The translations under genes and the position numbers were made by a program. A DNA stretch of 61,439 bases, taken from assembly GCA_944326335.1 (NCBI GenBank), contig CALVDM010000015.1, positions 1-61,439 on the forward strand. Reading direction: 5' to 3'. The notes beneath the pieces were generated by a model. That model was not told the origin of the DNA. It saw nothing but the letters and a program-made list of their open reading frames with translations, and searched no databases. This document shows positions 19,643 to 27,818 of this stretch, piece by piece. How positions within the stretch are numbered: the first letter of the stretch is position 1; each line of letters opens with the position of its first letter. The DNA comes from an uncultured Bacteroidales bacterium (GTDB lineage: Bacteria; Bacteroidota; Bacteroidia; Bacteroidales; UBA932).

Positions 19643-20599
19643 TCATATCTCGATATCCGCCTCGATATCCTCCCAGTCGTCGATGTCCGGCGAAAGTCCT
19701 CCGCCCCCGTCTCCCGGCGTGTCCGGCTCATCGATAATCACCTTGTCCGTGTTTATCCTGATAATCTGTTCAGGATTGTTTACGAACTGGTCCGACACGT
19801 CGAAGTCGAACTCGAACCCTTCACCGGAAAGGTCGGTCACCACGAGGGTCACAATCTGTCTCTGTGCAGGAAGATAGCCGAAGGTGTTGAACACTACCTC
19901 GACCTTGCCGTCGGAGTCCATGCTCAGGGTCTCGAAGAACACCGAAGCCGTTTCCCCCGTCTTTTCCCCGTCCGCGAGTGTCTTGGCTCTGGCGAGTCCG
20001 GAAATCACTCCGGCCACACTTGCGACATATTCCATCCCCTGTATCCTGTCGATGTACAGTTTCCATGTCTCCACTATGGTGGATGCCTTCATTTCAATCG
20101 TCACCGGAGCCGAGCCGACACTCCTTATGGGGACGTATGTCTGCGGCTCGTTCGCAACGAAGTGATGGTCCGGTTCGAAGACGATAAGCTCGTCGTCATA
20201 CCTCGTCGCCCGGCTTTTCAACCGGCTCCTGTAGTTTTCCGGTATCTCGTTTGTCGAGGCCGTGATACCGTCCCTGTTGTATTCATTGTCCCACACCACG
20301 CTCTCCGTATCGAAGTTGTAGGCCATCACGTGGTAGGTCTCCATCGGCATTACGCTCGCGTATCCTCCTCTTGCAGGCGTGAAAGCGTGCGATGAGAAGT
20401 CTCCTTCGTCGTCGTTGAAGAAGACGACACGCATCATCTCCGGGTCTGCAGGCACGGTGTAGTTCACGATGTCATAGTCGAAATCGATGCTGACAATGAC
20501 ATTGTTGTCCTGCGTGGTGAGCGGACGCCTCTTGCAGCCTCCGAGCAGCACGGCCGCCATGCATGCCGCTGCCATAAGTCCGATTGCCCTCCTGCTCAT
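19643..20599 (-). CDS. DUF5119-like lipoprotein of the fimbrial operon
   Basis: 318 residues. Lipoprotein signal with VLLGGC (Cys22). The central part (VIVSIDFDYDIVNYTVPADPEMMRVVFFN, then METYHVMAYNFDTE and ETWKLYIDRIQGMEYVASVAGVISGL) resembles DUF5119 proteins that occur in Bacteroides fimbrillin operons next to DUF3575 proteins, much like FimB/Mfa2 anchors in layout. A role in anchoring or regulating fimbrial length is a reasonable guess because the leftward operon has no obvious Mfa2-type gene. Start overlaps the stop of the first gene by 4 bases (ATGA). Confidence 0.7.
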   Translation of the reverse strand: MSRRAIGLMAAACMAAVLLGGCKRRPLTTQDNNVIVSIDFDYDIVNYTVPADPEMMRVVFFNDDEGDFSSHAFTPARGGYASVMPMETYHVMAYNFDTESVVWDNEYNRDGITASTNEIPENYRSRLKSRATRYDDELIVFEPDHHFVANEPQTYVPIRSVGSAPVTIEMKASTIVETWKLYIDRIQGMEYVASVAGVISGLARAKTLADGEKTGETASVFFETLSMDSDGKVEVVFNTFGYLPAQRQIVTLVVTDLSGEGFEFDFDVSDQFVNNPEQIIRINTDKVIIDEPDTPGDGGGGLSPDIDDWEDIEADIEI

Positions 20600-21888
20600 C
20601 TCTCACCTCCTTTCGGCCTTACCTTCACCCTTATCGGAACTACGAGGGAAACTGATGCGCGCGTAGGCCCTACGAAATTATACTTCCTGTGCCTTATGCC
20701 GGGGTCCTTTATGAGTTCCGAATAATCGTCGGTAGGGGTATAGTGTCTCGCGACAGTGTGTATCCATCCGAGCCCTATGTTGAATTCCATCCTCAGCTTG
20801 CCTTTCGCCACCGGAAGGGAATAGGTGTAGTCCACACCTATATCTATGTACTCTCCCTGGTTGCCGCTCCGCTCCCACTGGTAGTCGTAGTAGCCGAAAC
20901 CGGCGTAGGCTCCCAATGCATGGCCGCTGAGCTTGTCTTCCTCACCCCTGTCCTTGCCGAACCAGTATTTTGTGTCCAGAAACCACCCGAGCATCTCCAT
21001 GCAGTACATGTTATTCTTCGCAAGCCACCACGGGAAATAGTAGTCTGCACCCACGGACCAGTTGTAGCCTATCGGGACCTCCACTCCCACATTCAGGGCA
21101 GGCACCAGCAGGTTTGTCCTTGCGGCGAATATCATCTTCCTGTCCACGGGCGGAGCCGGCACAGCCTGCGGCACTGCCCTGCGCATGATGTCCCCTGTCG
21201 CAATCCCGAGTTCAGGCGCAGGCAACCCCGGAAGGTAGCCGAGCGATATGGCCGGAACCGAGATGTTGAACGTCACGGCGGAAGACCTCATCAGATATAT
21301 GTGATGTTTCAGTATGTACCTGAAGGTAGGCTTCATCTGCCTGAGCCTGCGTTCCTTCTCCTCGGGCGAGGCATTCGAGTCTATGAGCTCCAGTAATTTC
21401 TCCCTGTCCGGGATGTCCGGGTCTTCCATGGCCACTTTCCGGAATGTGCCCCAGTCCTCTCCGACCGGGTCTATGTAGAAAATCTCAGAGCTGATGTCCT
21501 GATACCTTGCCTGGAGAAGGCTCTGTGCTGCCTTGCCTCGCTTTCCGGAGAGCCATTTGTTGAAGTCGGTGCCTCCGTCGGGAGATGCTGCCGACACGAT
21601 TGATATGGAGTCCGTGGTTATGATTCCTTCCGAAATGAGACTGTCGATTTCCCTGTACATCCTGCGGATTGTCCTGCCGTTGCCGTACAGGGCCGTATCT
21701 ATGTCCCATTTGTTGATTTTGAAATAGATTGTGTACTGCTTCCGGAATGTCCTGGTCTCTTCCACGGGTATCCTCTCTCCGGAATCACCGGCTTGCCCTG
21801 CATGAATTACGGCAGAATTGCATAATGACATCGCTATCATTACGCAAAACAATAATTTTTTTTTTTTTTTTCTGTATATCCGTGTCAT
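20596..21888 (-). CDS. DUF3575 outer-membrane protein with OmpA-like segment, first gene of leftward fimbrial operon
   Basis: 430 residues. The signal peptide begins with five consecutive Lys codons made from an A16 tract, then a hydrophobic run and an IHAG cleavage region. Residues about 45-135 resemble an OmpA-like domain (YTIYFKINKWDID, SIVSAASPDGGTDFNKWLSGKRGKAA). The C-terminal half (IFAARTNLLVPALNVGVEVPIGYNWSVGADYYF onward) is a DUF3575 beta-barrel. In related fimbrial loci such proteins are the outer-membrane component associated with the fimbria. This is the promoter-proximal gene for the promoter inside the invertible segment. A one- or two-base change in the A16 tract would shift the frame after residue 10. 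Confidence 0.82.
   Translation of the reverse strand: MTRIYRKKKKKLLFCVMIAMSLCNSAVIHAGQAGDSGERIPVEETRTFRKQYTIYFKINKWDIDTALYGNGRTIRRMYREIDSLISEGIITTDSISIVSAASPDGGTDFNKWLSGKRGKAAQSLLQARYQDISSEIFYIDPVGEDWGTFRKVAMEDPDIPDREKLLELIDSNASPEEKERRLRQMKPTFRYILKHHIYLMRSSAVTFNISVPAISLGYLPGLPAPELGIATGDIMRRAVPQAVPAPPVDRKMIFAARTNLLVPALNVGVEVPIGYNWSVGADYYFPWWLAKNNMYCMEMLGWFLDTKYWFGKDRGEEDKLSGHALGAYAGFGYYDYQWERSGNQGEYIDIGVDYTYSLPVAKGKLRMEFNIGLGWIHTVARHYTPTDDYSELIKDPGIRHRKYNFVGPTRASVSLVVPIRVKVRPKGGER
21856..21871 (-). repeat. A16 homopolymer inside the coding start of the DUF3575/OmpA-like gene
   Basis: Sixteen consecutive T bases on the + strand are read as A16 on the coding strand. They form the last base of an Arg codon and the five Lys codons of residues 7-11, within the signal peptide n-region. 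Tracts this long are prone to slipped-strand mispairing, so this is a candidate on/off contingency locus for the first gene of the operon. Confidence 0.7.
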
Positions 21889-21966
21889 TAGGTTACTGTC
21901 TCTCTTGATGACCGATATCTTTCTTTAAAGCCATGCTATTTTATTGCCCCTCAAGGGCTGAATGAT

Positions 21967-22000
21967 GATTAAGCGTACGTTTAAATCTTAAACGTACATT
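21967..22000 (+). repeat. left inverted repeat of the invertible promoter
   Basis: 34 bp that match the reverse complement of 22158-22191 at 32 positions; the inner 25 bp are identical. The repeat is itself palindromic, with arm GTACGTTTAA, a 3-bp centre ATC and arm TTAAACGTAC, as expected for a site bound by a recombinase dimer. The AAACGTAC core resembles, from memory, the ARACGTWC-type core of Mpi-class sites in Bacteroides. Confidence 0.85.
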
Positions 22001-22157
22001 TAAAAGCAATAGTCGGTGCAAAGTTAGATATTATTTTCAATTTCTCAATATTTAAAAATCAATATTGGTTTTAAAATCTTTGACATCAGACATATATCCG
22101 GCTCTGGAGCCGTTCCCGGCGCATTTTCGCTTACGATTTTTCCTGTTTTCATTTTTT
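22001..22157. promoter_or_regulatory. invertible promoter segment between two divergent fimbrial operons
   Basis: 157 bp between the two inverted repeats. On the minus strand it carries a strong promoter reading out through the left repeat; on the plus strand only a weak match (AATCTTTG at 22075-22082, without a convincing -33) is visible. Recombination at the repeats would turn the strong promoter towards the rightward operon. As sequenced the leftward operon should be on and the rightward operon off or low. No other promoter lies between the segment and either first gene. Confidence 0.8.
22019..22049 (-). promoter_or_regulatory. promoter of the leftward fimbrial operon (current orientation)
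   Basis: Read on the minus strand: -33 ATTG (22046-22049), 19-bp spacer, -7 TAACTTTG (22019-22026), which is a full match to the Bacteroidetes -7 consensus TAnnTTTG. Transcription should start near 22012 and cross the left inverted repeat, giving a leader of about 120 nt before the ATG at 21888. Confidence 0.8.
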
Positions 22158-22191
22158 AATGTACGTTTAAGATTTAAACGTATGTTTAATC
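22158..22191 (-). repeat. right inverted repeat of the invertible promoter, overlapping a start codon
   Basis: Partner of 21967-22000 (32 of 34 matches in inverted orientation). Its outer end includes the ATG (22182) and the next two codons of the rightward DUF3575 gene. The two mismatches lie in the outer part, so inversion would not change the start codon. Confidence 0.85.
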
Positions 22192-22784
22192 GTAAAGACA
22201 TCCGTCCAAGGCCTCTTCTGGCACTGTGTGCAGGCCTTTTTCTGTCGCTTTCGGTGACTCGGGAGGCGGATGCTCAAAATTTTGCTGTCAAGACAAATCT
22301 TCTTTACGATGCCACGGCTTCCATAAATCTCGGTGCTGAGATAGCTCTCGCCCCGAAATGGACCATCGACGTGTCGGGAAACTACAATGCATGGGACTGG
22401 CGGGACAACAGGAAATGGAAGCACTTCCTCGTGCAGCCGGAGGCGAGATACTGGCTTTGCGAGAAATTCAACGGACACTTTTTCGGTCTGCATATCCATG
22501 GCGGAGAATTCAATGTGGGGAAGGTGCGTACACCTTTCAGCCTTTTCGGGGACTGCAGGACGATGCGCCATGAAGGCTGGTATTACGGTGCAGGTGTAAG
22601 CTACGGCTACCAGTGGCTGCTCGGGAAAAGATGGAATCTCGAACTCAACCTCGGCGTGGGCTATGTAGGCTCTGACTACGGTGTCTACGAACAGCCTGTC
22701 TGCGGAGCCTGGCTCGGCAACGAACACCACGACTATTTCGGCATAACCAAGGCGGCCGTATCGGTCATTTTCATAATACTTTAG
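22182..22784 (+). CDS. DUF3575 outer-membrane barrel, first gene of the rightward fimbrial operon
   Basis: 200 residues from Met at 22182; the longer open frame would begin inside the invertible segment and is rejected because the signal peptide (LLALCAGLFLSLSVTREADAQ) follows this Met directly. The mature part (NFAVKTNLLYDATASINLGAEIALAPKW, YWLCEKFNGHFFGLHIHGGEFN) is a DUF3575 beta-barrel of the type found at fimbrial loci. The start codon lies within the right inverted repeat, so expression depends on the orientation of the segment. It is shorter than the DUF3575 protein of the other operon because it lacks the OmpA-like part, which is carried by the next gene. Confidence 0.85.
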   Translation: MFNRKDIRPRPLLALCAGLFLSLSVTREADAQNFAVKTNLLYDATASINLGAEIALAPKWTIDVSGNYNAWDWRDNRKWKHFLVQPEARYWLCEKFNGHFFGLHIHGGEFNVGKVRTPFSLFGDCRTMRHEGWYYGAGVSYGYQWLLGKRWNLELNLGVGYVGSDYGVYEQPVCGAWLGNEHHDYFGITKAAVSVIFIIL

Positions 22785-22790
22785 GAGGCA

Positions 22791-24290
22791 ATGATGATGA
22801 AAGGGATATTGATATATGTCGTTGCAGTCCTTCTGTATGCAGGGTTTTCTCATCCGGCGTCGGGCAGCGTGACCCCCGACCGCGGGACGGTGAGCTATAT
22901 GGATGCACTTGAGTTTGAGGAGACGAGCATAGGAAAGGCCGGGCGGAAAGTGAGCCTGAGCATGCGGATAGTCCTTGACAGCATGAAGATAAAGCCGCAG
23001 CATACGGTCTCCCTGACACCGGTGCTCGTGTCTGCCGACGGGGCGCATGAATACGCTTTCGGGACATTCGTGGTGGACGGAAGGACGAGGAACAAGGTCT
23101 TTGTCAGGAAGGAGGCACTCGGAGAAGACAGCTATCCTGAAAGGGACTCCGCATTGGCCGTGGTGGTGAGGAAGAACGGTTCGGCACAGGAATACTCCTA
23201 TCTGTCGGTCATACCTTATAATGTTGGAATGCTTGACGGCAGTCTCGTCATGAGGGAGTCCGTCACCGGGTGTGCAGACTGCGGGGAAGGCGAGTCCGAG
23301 ACAGGTCTCGGTGGTCCGGTGCTGCCGAGATTCGTGCCGGTATGGAAGACTTCCGGGATAGAACCCGAGCCTGAGCCTGTGAAACACAGGGAGGAAAGCC
23401 GTATCGCACGTCTCCAGTTCAGATGGGACAACTACGAGATTCTCGGTTGGTGGAAGGACAATGCTGCCGTGCTGGATACAGTGACAAATTCCATCGCCCT
23501 TGTCAAGGAGAAGAATTACATAGAGATAGAAGGGGTCTATGTGGCAGGGTATGCGTCCCCGGAAGGTTCCTGGGACTATAACATGAAGCTGTCGTACGAC
23601 AGGGCCACGTCGTTTGCCCGGTATATAGCCGGACACAACGACATTGACACATCCCTCGTGCACGTGGAGTGGGGAGGGGAAGACTGGCAGGGATTCAGGA
23701 GCGCCCTCGCGGCCTCAGATTTCCGTGACAAGGATGCCGTGCTTGAGATAATCGACGGATACGGAGCCGACAGGGACGGATGCGAACGCCGCATAATCGA
23801 CCTTGTGTCCAGGAGCGGATACGTGTGGCTTCTCAGAAACATATACCCGTATCTAAGACATTGTACCTACAGGGTGGAATATTCTGTGAAGGGGTTCGAC
23901 CTCGACCAGGCCCGCAAGGTGATATATGAGAATCCGTCCGACCTTAGCCTCAGCGAGATGTACATGGTGGCAGGTTCATACGGGAAAGACTCTGCAGAAT
24001 ACGGATACGCCATGCGGATGGCTGCAAAGTATTACCCGGATGCCCCCGCCGTGGTCGGAGACAGGGCTCTTGCCGCCCTTGAAGCCGGAGACCCGGAAGC
24101 GGCAGCGGGACTGCTTGAAGCCCTTGACCTTTCCGGAAAGCCTGAACTCGTCAACATGCTCGGCGTGGCGTACGCCGGATGCGGTGAATATGAAAAAGCC
24201 ATGGAGGCCATTTCGGCGGCGGCGGAAGCCGGCTGCCTGAACGCCTCCCATAACCTGAACCAGCTGGCAGCCGTCATTGACCAGCTCTGA
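22791..24290 (+). CDS. DUF3868 protein with OmpA-like and C-terminal repeat segments
   Basis: 499 residues; three Met codons in a row make the exact start uncertain by two residues. A signal peptide ends near PASGS. The N-terminal 190 residues (ALEFEETSIGKAGRKVSLSMRIVLDSMKI, VLVSADGAHEYAFGTFVVDGR) match DUF3868-type proteins of Mfa-like fimbrial operons. The middle (IEIEGVYVAGYASPEGSWDYNMKLSYDRATSFARYI) resembles an OmpA-like domain, and the C-terminus (ALAALEAGDPEAAAGLLEAL, MLGVAYAGCGEYEKAMEAI) looks like TPR-type helices. With the preceding barrel it probably forms an outer-membrane assembly, split here into two genes. Confidence 0.8.
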   Translation: MMMKGILIYVVAVLLYAGFSHPASGSVTPDRGTVSYMDALEFEETSIGKAGRKVSLSMRIVLDSMKIKPQHTVSLTPVLVSADGAHEYAFGTFVVDGRTRNKVFVRKEALGEDSYPERDSALAVVVRKNGSAQEYSYLSVIPYNVGMLDGSLVMRESVTGCADCGEGESETGLGGPVLPRFVPVWKTSGIEPEPEPVKHREESRIARLQFRWDNYEILGWWKDNAAVLDTVTNSIALVKEKNYIEIEGVYVAGYASPEGSWDYNMKLSYDRATSFARYIAGHNDIDTSLVHVEWGGEDWQGFRSALAASDFRDKDAVLEIIDGYGADRDGCERRIIDLVSRSGYVWLLRNIYPYLRHCTYRVEYSVKGFDLDQARKVIYENPSDLSLSEMYMVAGSYGKDSAEYGYAMRMAAKYYPDAPAVVGDRALAALEAGDPEAAAGLLEALDLSGKPELVNMLGVAYAGCGEYEKAMEAISAAAEAGCLNASHNLNQLAAVIDQL

Positions 24291-24336
24291 AGAACTGACA
24301 TATAATGTTGTCATAATCAATTAAACCGATAAAATC

Positions 24337-25767
24337 ATGAAAAGTTATTCATTGTTTGCTTTTTGCGCAATTGCCGCTTTCACATTCGCGGCATGCAGCA
24401 AGAACATTGAAAGTACGGAGGAAGGGAACCCTGATTCCGGAGTGAAGTCCGTGACACTGAGCATCAACGGTGTCAAGATGACAAAATCCCAGATAACGGA
24501 GGGAGACGGCTCCTGGCTCAAGGCATCCGGCATCAGCCAGCTCGACATCTATTTCACCACAGCCGGTGATGTCATCCAGTATTCCTACCGTCTGAGCGCA
24601 ACCGAGAATCAGGACGCATGGAATGCAATCACTTCTCCGACCGACAACAAGATCAGGTTCATAGGCCTTGACGGAGTGTCCCGTGTCTATGTCGTGGCCA
24701 ACTCCAAGTCAGCCCTCCTGACAAAGGGTGCGAACGTGAGCCAGATTTCCGCGGACCTTCTGCAAATGTACGGTACTCTCGAGAACGATGACGTGCTCTA
24801 TGCCGGAGCAGACGTCGACCTGTCTCCGATAGGCAACGAGGTTGCCGGCGGTGTGGGAGATGACATCATTGAAGGCGGCGCGGAGATGGCAGCCCAGTAT
24901 TATACTGCCGCAGTGTCCATCCGTCCGGTGATATCCAGACTGGAGATAGGCAAGGTGTCGTCACTCGTTTCCGGCAGCACTAAAATCCAGGGTGAAGCCG
25001 ACCAGACATGGACCGTGACATGGACTGGCTTCCAGCCTAAGCTCACGGGCATCTACATGTCCGATTTCTACGGGACTCTTGCTCCAGTGGCTCCAACTAC
25101 GGGCGATTACTTCGAGACACCTGCAGGAAACATGATTTCCGGTGGCGTGTGGGAGGATGCCGCAGGCCTCAGGGCCAATCTCAATGTCAGCCCTGTCACG
25201 CTTTACAGCAACTGGTCCGACAATGCATACGGAAACCTGTTCGCTGATGAGCCGGGTCCGGACGGTGAAAGCTACGTCTATTTCAATGGCAACGGCACGA
25301 CTTGCGTACCGTTCAACTTCCTTGTGCCGTTCGATGTGACCAGCACGGCGCAGTCCGTGTCAGCCGCATCCGGCTTCATCGCTCCGAAGTTCCACTTCCA
25401 GTTCGAGTTCGACCAGGCTGCGATAGCCGGTTTCGACATTGTCTCCATAATCGATGACAAGACTACTCAGGAAGTGCAGGAGGGTACCGAACTCTACGAC
25501 CAGCTCACGGCCAAACTCGTGTTCACTACCGCAAGCACAGAGGGCAATATCTATTATGCCAATGTGACCGGATTCGTGGAGGACAACAGCGGCACGGCGG
25601 GAGATGCCGTAACCGTGGCTCCGAATACGATATACAGGATGTCCGAGGTACAGATAAATCCTTTCAACATGACGGGAGGTACGGTGTCTTCGGATGACTA
25701 CAACATCATCGTGAGCGTGAAAGTGCTCGAATACAACGAAGTTCCTGTGCTTCCTTCTTTCGAATAG
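24337..25767 (+). CDS. Mfa1-like major fimbrial subunit lipoprotein
   Basis: 476 residues. Signal peptide with lipobox TFAAC (Cys20). VKSVTLSINGVKMTKSQITEG and a C-terminal part with TIYRMSEVQINPFNMTGG followed by a final strand (DDYNIIVSVKVLEYNEV) fit Mfa1-type shaft fimbrillins, where maturation by an Arg/Lys-specific protease and donor-strand assembly are known for family members. Position before an Mfa2-like anchor supports this. It has a 46-bp upstream gap, and codon usage looks well adapted (abundant protein). Confidence 0.82.
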   Translation: MKSYSLFAFCAIAAFTFAACSKNIESTEEGNPDSGVKSVTLSINGVKMTKSQITEGDGSWLKASGISQLDIYFTTAGDVIQYSYRLSATENQDAWNAITSPTDNKIRFIGLDGVSRVYVVANSKSALLTKGANVSQISADLLQMYGTLENDDVLYAGADVDLSPIGNEVAGGVGDDIIEGGAEMAAQYYTAAVSIRPVISRLEIGKVSSLVSGSTKIQGEADQTWTVTWTGFQPKLTGIYMSDFYGTLAPVAPTTGDYFETPAGNMISGGVWEDAAGLRANLNVSPVTLYSNWSDNAYGNLFADEPGPDGESYVYFNGNGTTCVPFNFLVPFDVTSTAQSVSAASGFIAPKFHFQFEFDQAAIAGFDIVSIIDDKTTQEVQEGTELYDQLTAKLVFTTASTEGNIYYANVTGFVEDNSGTAGDAVTVAPNTIYRMSEVQINPFNMTGGTVSSDDYNIIVSVKVLEYNEVPVLPSFE

Positions 25768-25803
25768 GCTGATGGGACAGGTCCGGGAAATATACGTGGA
25801 ACC

Positions 25804-26712
25804 ATGTTGCTGAAGAAGTCCATATCTCTGATGGCACTCGCCCTTGTCGCCGGTGTCCTTGCGGGCTGTATCCGCGAGGACCGCTCGGACTGTCCGTGCG
25901 ATGTGTTTCTGGACTTTGTATATACCGGAGACGGGGACACGGATATTTTCCCTGACAAGATAGACCGGGTGAACATGTACATCTACAGGGCTTCAGACAA
26001 GTCTCTTGCAGGGGAACTTGTTCTGGACAGTCCTGTCCTGGACCGGGAGCAGGGAACGCATCTGAGCCTTTCCCCGGGCGACTACAGAATAGTCTGCTGG
26101 GGAAATGTGATGGAGAATACGCAGGTGGAGACATCCTATGACGAGGCCAGAGTGGCCGAACCGGTGATGTTCCGCGGAACGGAGCAGTTCACGGGGACTG
26201 ACCCGCTGTATTTCAGCGAGCTGGAGATTTCCGTGCCGGAGTCGTTGCAGGATGTGCACGCTACCTGCAAATTCGAGAGTGCGCATATAGACATGTATGT
26301 ACATCTTAAAGGGTTCAGGGGTGCATTCGGACCGGATGCCGCCCCCGACGCCCGCATCAGTTTCTCCCACTCCGGATGCCCGGCGTACACGGATTTCTTC
26401 AACAATCCTTCGGACGGACAGCGGTGCGATGTGTTCCCGGAGCTGATGGAAGACCCTGAAGACGAAGAGTCCTATATCCTCGTGTACAATGTCCTGCGCT
26501 TTTCGGAGCAGGACGAAAACAGGCTCGTCATCACTGACCCTTCCGACGGAAGCGAGATATATTCCCTGTCTGTGCCCCGGTTCCTTGCAAACCACGGGCT
26601 TGGTGTGGACGGAATACAGGAGGCCGTCGTACCGGTCAGAATCATACTCGGCCCTTACGGGATACAAACAGTGGAATGGAATATAGAAGATGTGAAGCCA
26701 GGTTTTGACTGA
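25804..26712 (+). CDS. FimB/Mfa2-family fimbrial anchor lipoprotein
   Basis: 302 residues. The signal peptide leads to GVLAGC followed by IREDRSDCP, the hallmark N-terminus of Mfa2/FimB proteins, which hold the fimbria at the outer membrane and limit its length. The next segment (FLDFVYTGDGDTDIFPDKIDRVNMYIY) and the later LSLSPGDYRIVCWGN fit the family fold. It follows the Mfa1-like gene, the same order as in the mfa locus of Porphyromonas. Confidence 0.87.
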   Translation: MLLKKSISLMALALVAGVLAGCIREDRSDCPCDVFLDFVYTGDGDTDIFPDKIDRVNMYIYRASDKSLAGELVLDSPVLDREQGTHLSLSPGDYRIVCWGNVMENTQVETSYDEARVAEPVMFRGTEQFTGTDPLYFSELEISVPESLQDVHATCKFESAHIDMYVHLKGFRGAFGPDAAPDARISFSHSGCPAYTDFFNNPSDGQRCDVFPELMEDPEDEESYILVYNVLRFSEQDENRLVITDPSDGSEIYSLSVPRFLANHGLGVDGIQEAVVPVRIILGPYGIQTVEWNIEDVKPGFD

Positions 26713-26722
26713 CAAGTGCCTT

Positions 26723-27790
26723 ATGAAGACAATAGGGACATATATTGCGGCAACGCTTCTCATCCTGTCAGGTTGTGCGAAGGATGTCGTCACGGACAAC
26801 GCCGTGGTGTTCGGAGGTCCGGCGGAGGTGGCCCTCGTGCTTTCCTCCGGGTCTTCCTCATCCCGGTCCGTTCCGGTTGACGAGACCGATCCGGTCCGTT
26901 CAGTGAGGATATTCGCCTTCAAGCACGACCCCGGCAATCCTCAGCATGAGGAGATGGTAGGCTACGGGTATTACCGGGACATTACCGGAGCAGGGCCCCA
27001 CCGATTCAGTCTGGACCTCACAGCCAGCGGTCCGGTGGATTTCTATGTGCTCGCAAATGACGGTTCGGTGGAGCCGGACTCCGGTCTCGGCCCGGAATCC
27101 TCGAGAAGTGACATAGAGAATGTCAGATTCGAAGGCCTGGACCAGAATGCCCGTGTTGCCGTCATCCCTATGTCGAATGTCAGGACCGGGGATGTCACGG
27201 GAGACAACAACATGACTTTCCTTGTCCGGGAAGGCAGCGCACTCCCGCAGATAATCCATATTGACGTGACAAGGGCGATGGCCAGGATGTCGTTCTATTT
27301 CGCCAAGAGCATGGAGTCCACCACTGTCTCCGTAAACTCGGTCACATTGGCCGGACAGGGCCCCGGAAGCGCAGGTTATTTCTCTGCGGACGGCAATCCG
27401 GGGGACTGGTTCAACGGCTCGGCGGGGCAGGACCTGCTCGATTCGCCGGTGAGTATCGGGACTGTAAATGCCGGAGGGTCGCTGGATGAGGCGTCCCTGC
27501 AGAATATCCCCGGGGCCGAGACCTATCTCCTGCCGGACACCTACGGGTCATCCGACCCCGATGTCCTGCCCGCAGGGACATCTTATCAGACATCTGTCAG
27601 GACCTATATCGTGGATGTCGGATATTCGGTCAACGGTGCCGCAAGAACCAAGCGGATATATCTCCCGGCGGTGTCCCCGAACGACTGGCTCAAGGTGAAG
27701 GCAGTCATAAACGAAAAGGTGGATGTCTCCCTCAATGTCATCATCGAGGACTGGACGGACCACGAGGTAGAGATACCGCCTTTCAGCTGA
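26723..27790 (+). CDS. Mfa_like minor fimbrial subunit lipoprotein
   Basis: 355 residues from Met at 26723, chosen because it starts a lipoprotein signal (TLLILSGC); an ORF start 18 bases upstream overlaps the anchor gene. The protein has fimbrillin features (SVRIFAFKHD, GPVDFYVLANDG, VTRAMARMSFYFAKSMES, SVNGAARTKRIYLPAVSPNDWLKVKAVI). Its place after the Mfa2-like anchor corresponds to Mfa3-type accessory subunits. The exact role, such as adaptor between shaft and tip, is inferred from position. Confidence 0.75.
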   Translation: MKTIGTYIAATLLILSGCAKDVVTDNAVVFGGPAEVALVLSSGSSSSRSVPVDETDPVRSVRIFAFKHDPGNPQHEEMVGYGYYRDITGAGPHRFSLDLTASGPVDFYVLANDGSVEPDSGLGPESSRSDIENVRFEGLDQNARVAVIPMSNVRTGDVTGDNNMTFLVREGSALPQIIHIDVTRAMARMSFYFAKSMESTTVSVNSVTLAGQGPGSAGYFSADGNPGDWFNGSAGQDLLDSPVSIGTVNAGGSLDEASLQNIPGAETYLLPDTYGSSDPDVLPAGTSYQTSVRTYIVDVGYSVNGAARTKRIYLPAVSPNDWLKVKAVINEKVDVSLNVIIEDWTDHEVEIPPFS

Positions 27791-27818
27791 CCGTCGCTGA
27801 ATTGAAAAACAGATTGTC

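Noticed and set aside
22051-22082. Rightward promoter in the current orientation of the invertible segment
   Set aside because: AATCTTTG misses the first T of the -7 and no TTG lies at the right distance; at most it gives weak basal transcription.
22065-22181. N-terminal extension of the rightward DUF3575 protein
   Set aside because: It lies within the invertible segment and precedes the signal peptide; the real start is at 22182.
22167-23663. 498-codon minus-strand open frame opposite the rightward DUF3575 and DUF3868 genes
   Set aside because: Antisense to genes with signal peptides and family motifs; its composition (many His, Arg, Pro) is typical of a shadow frame.
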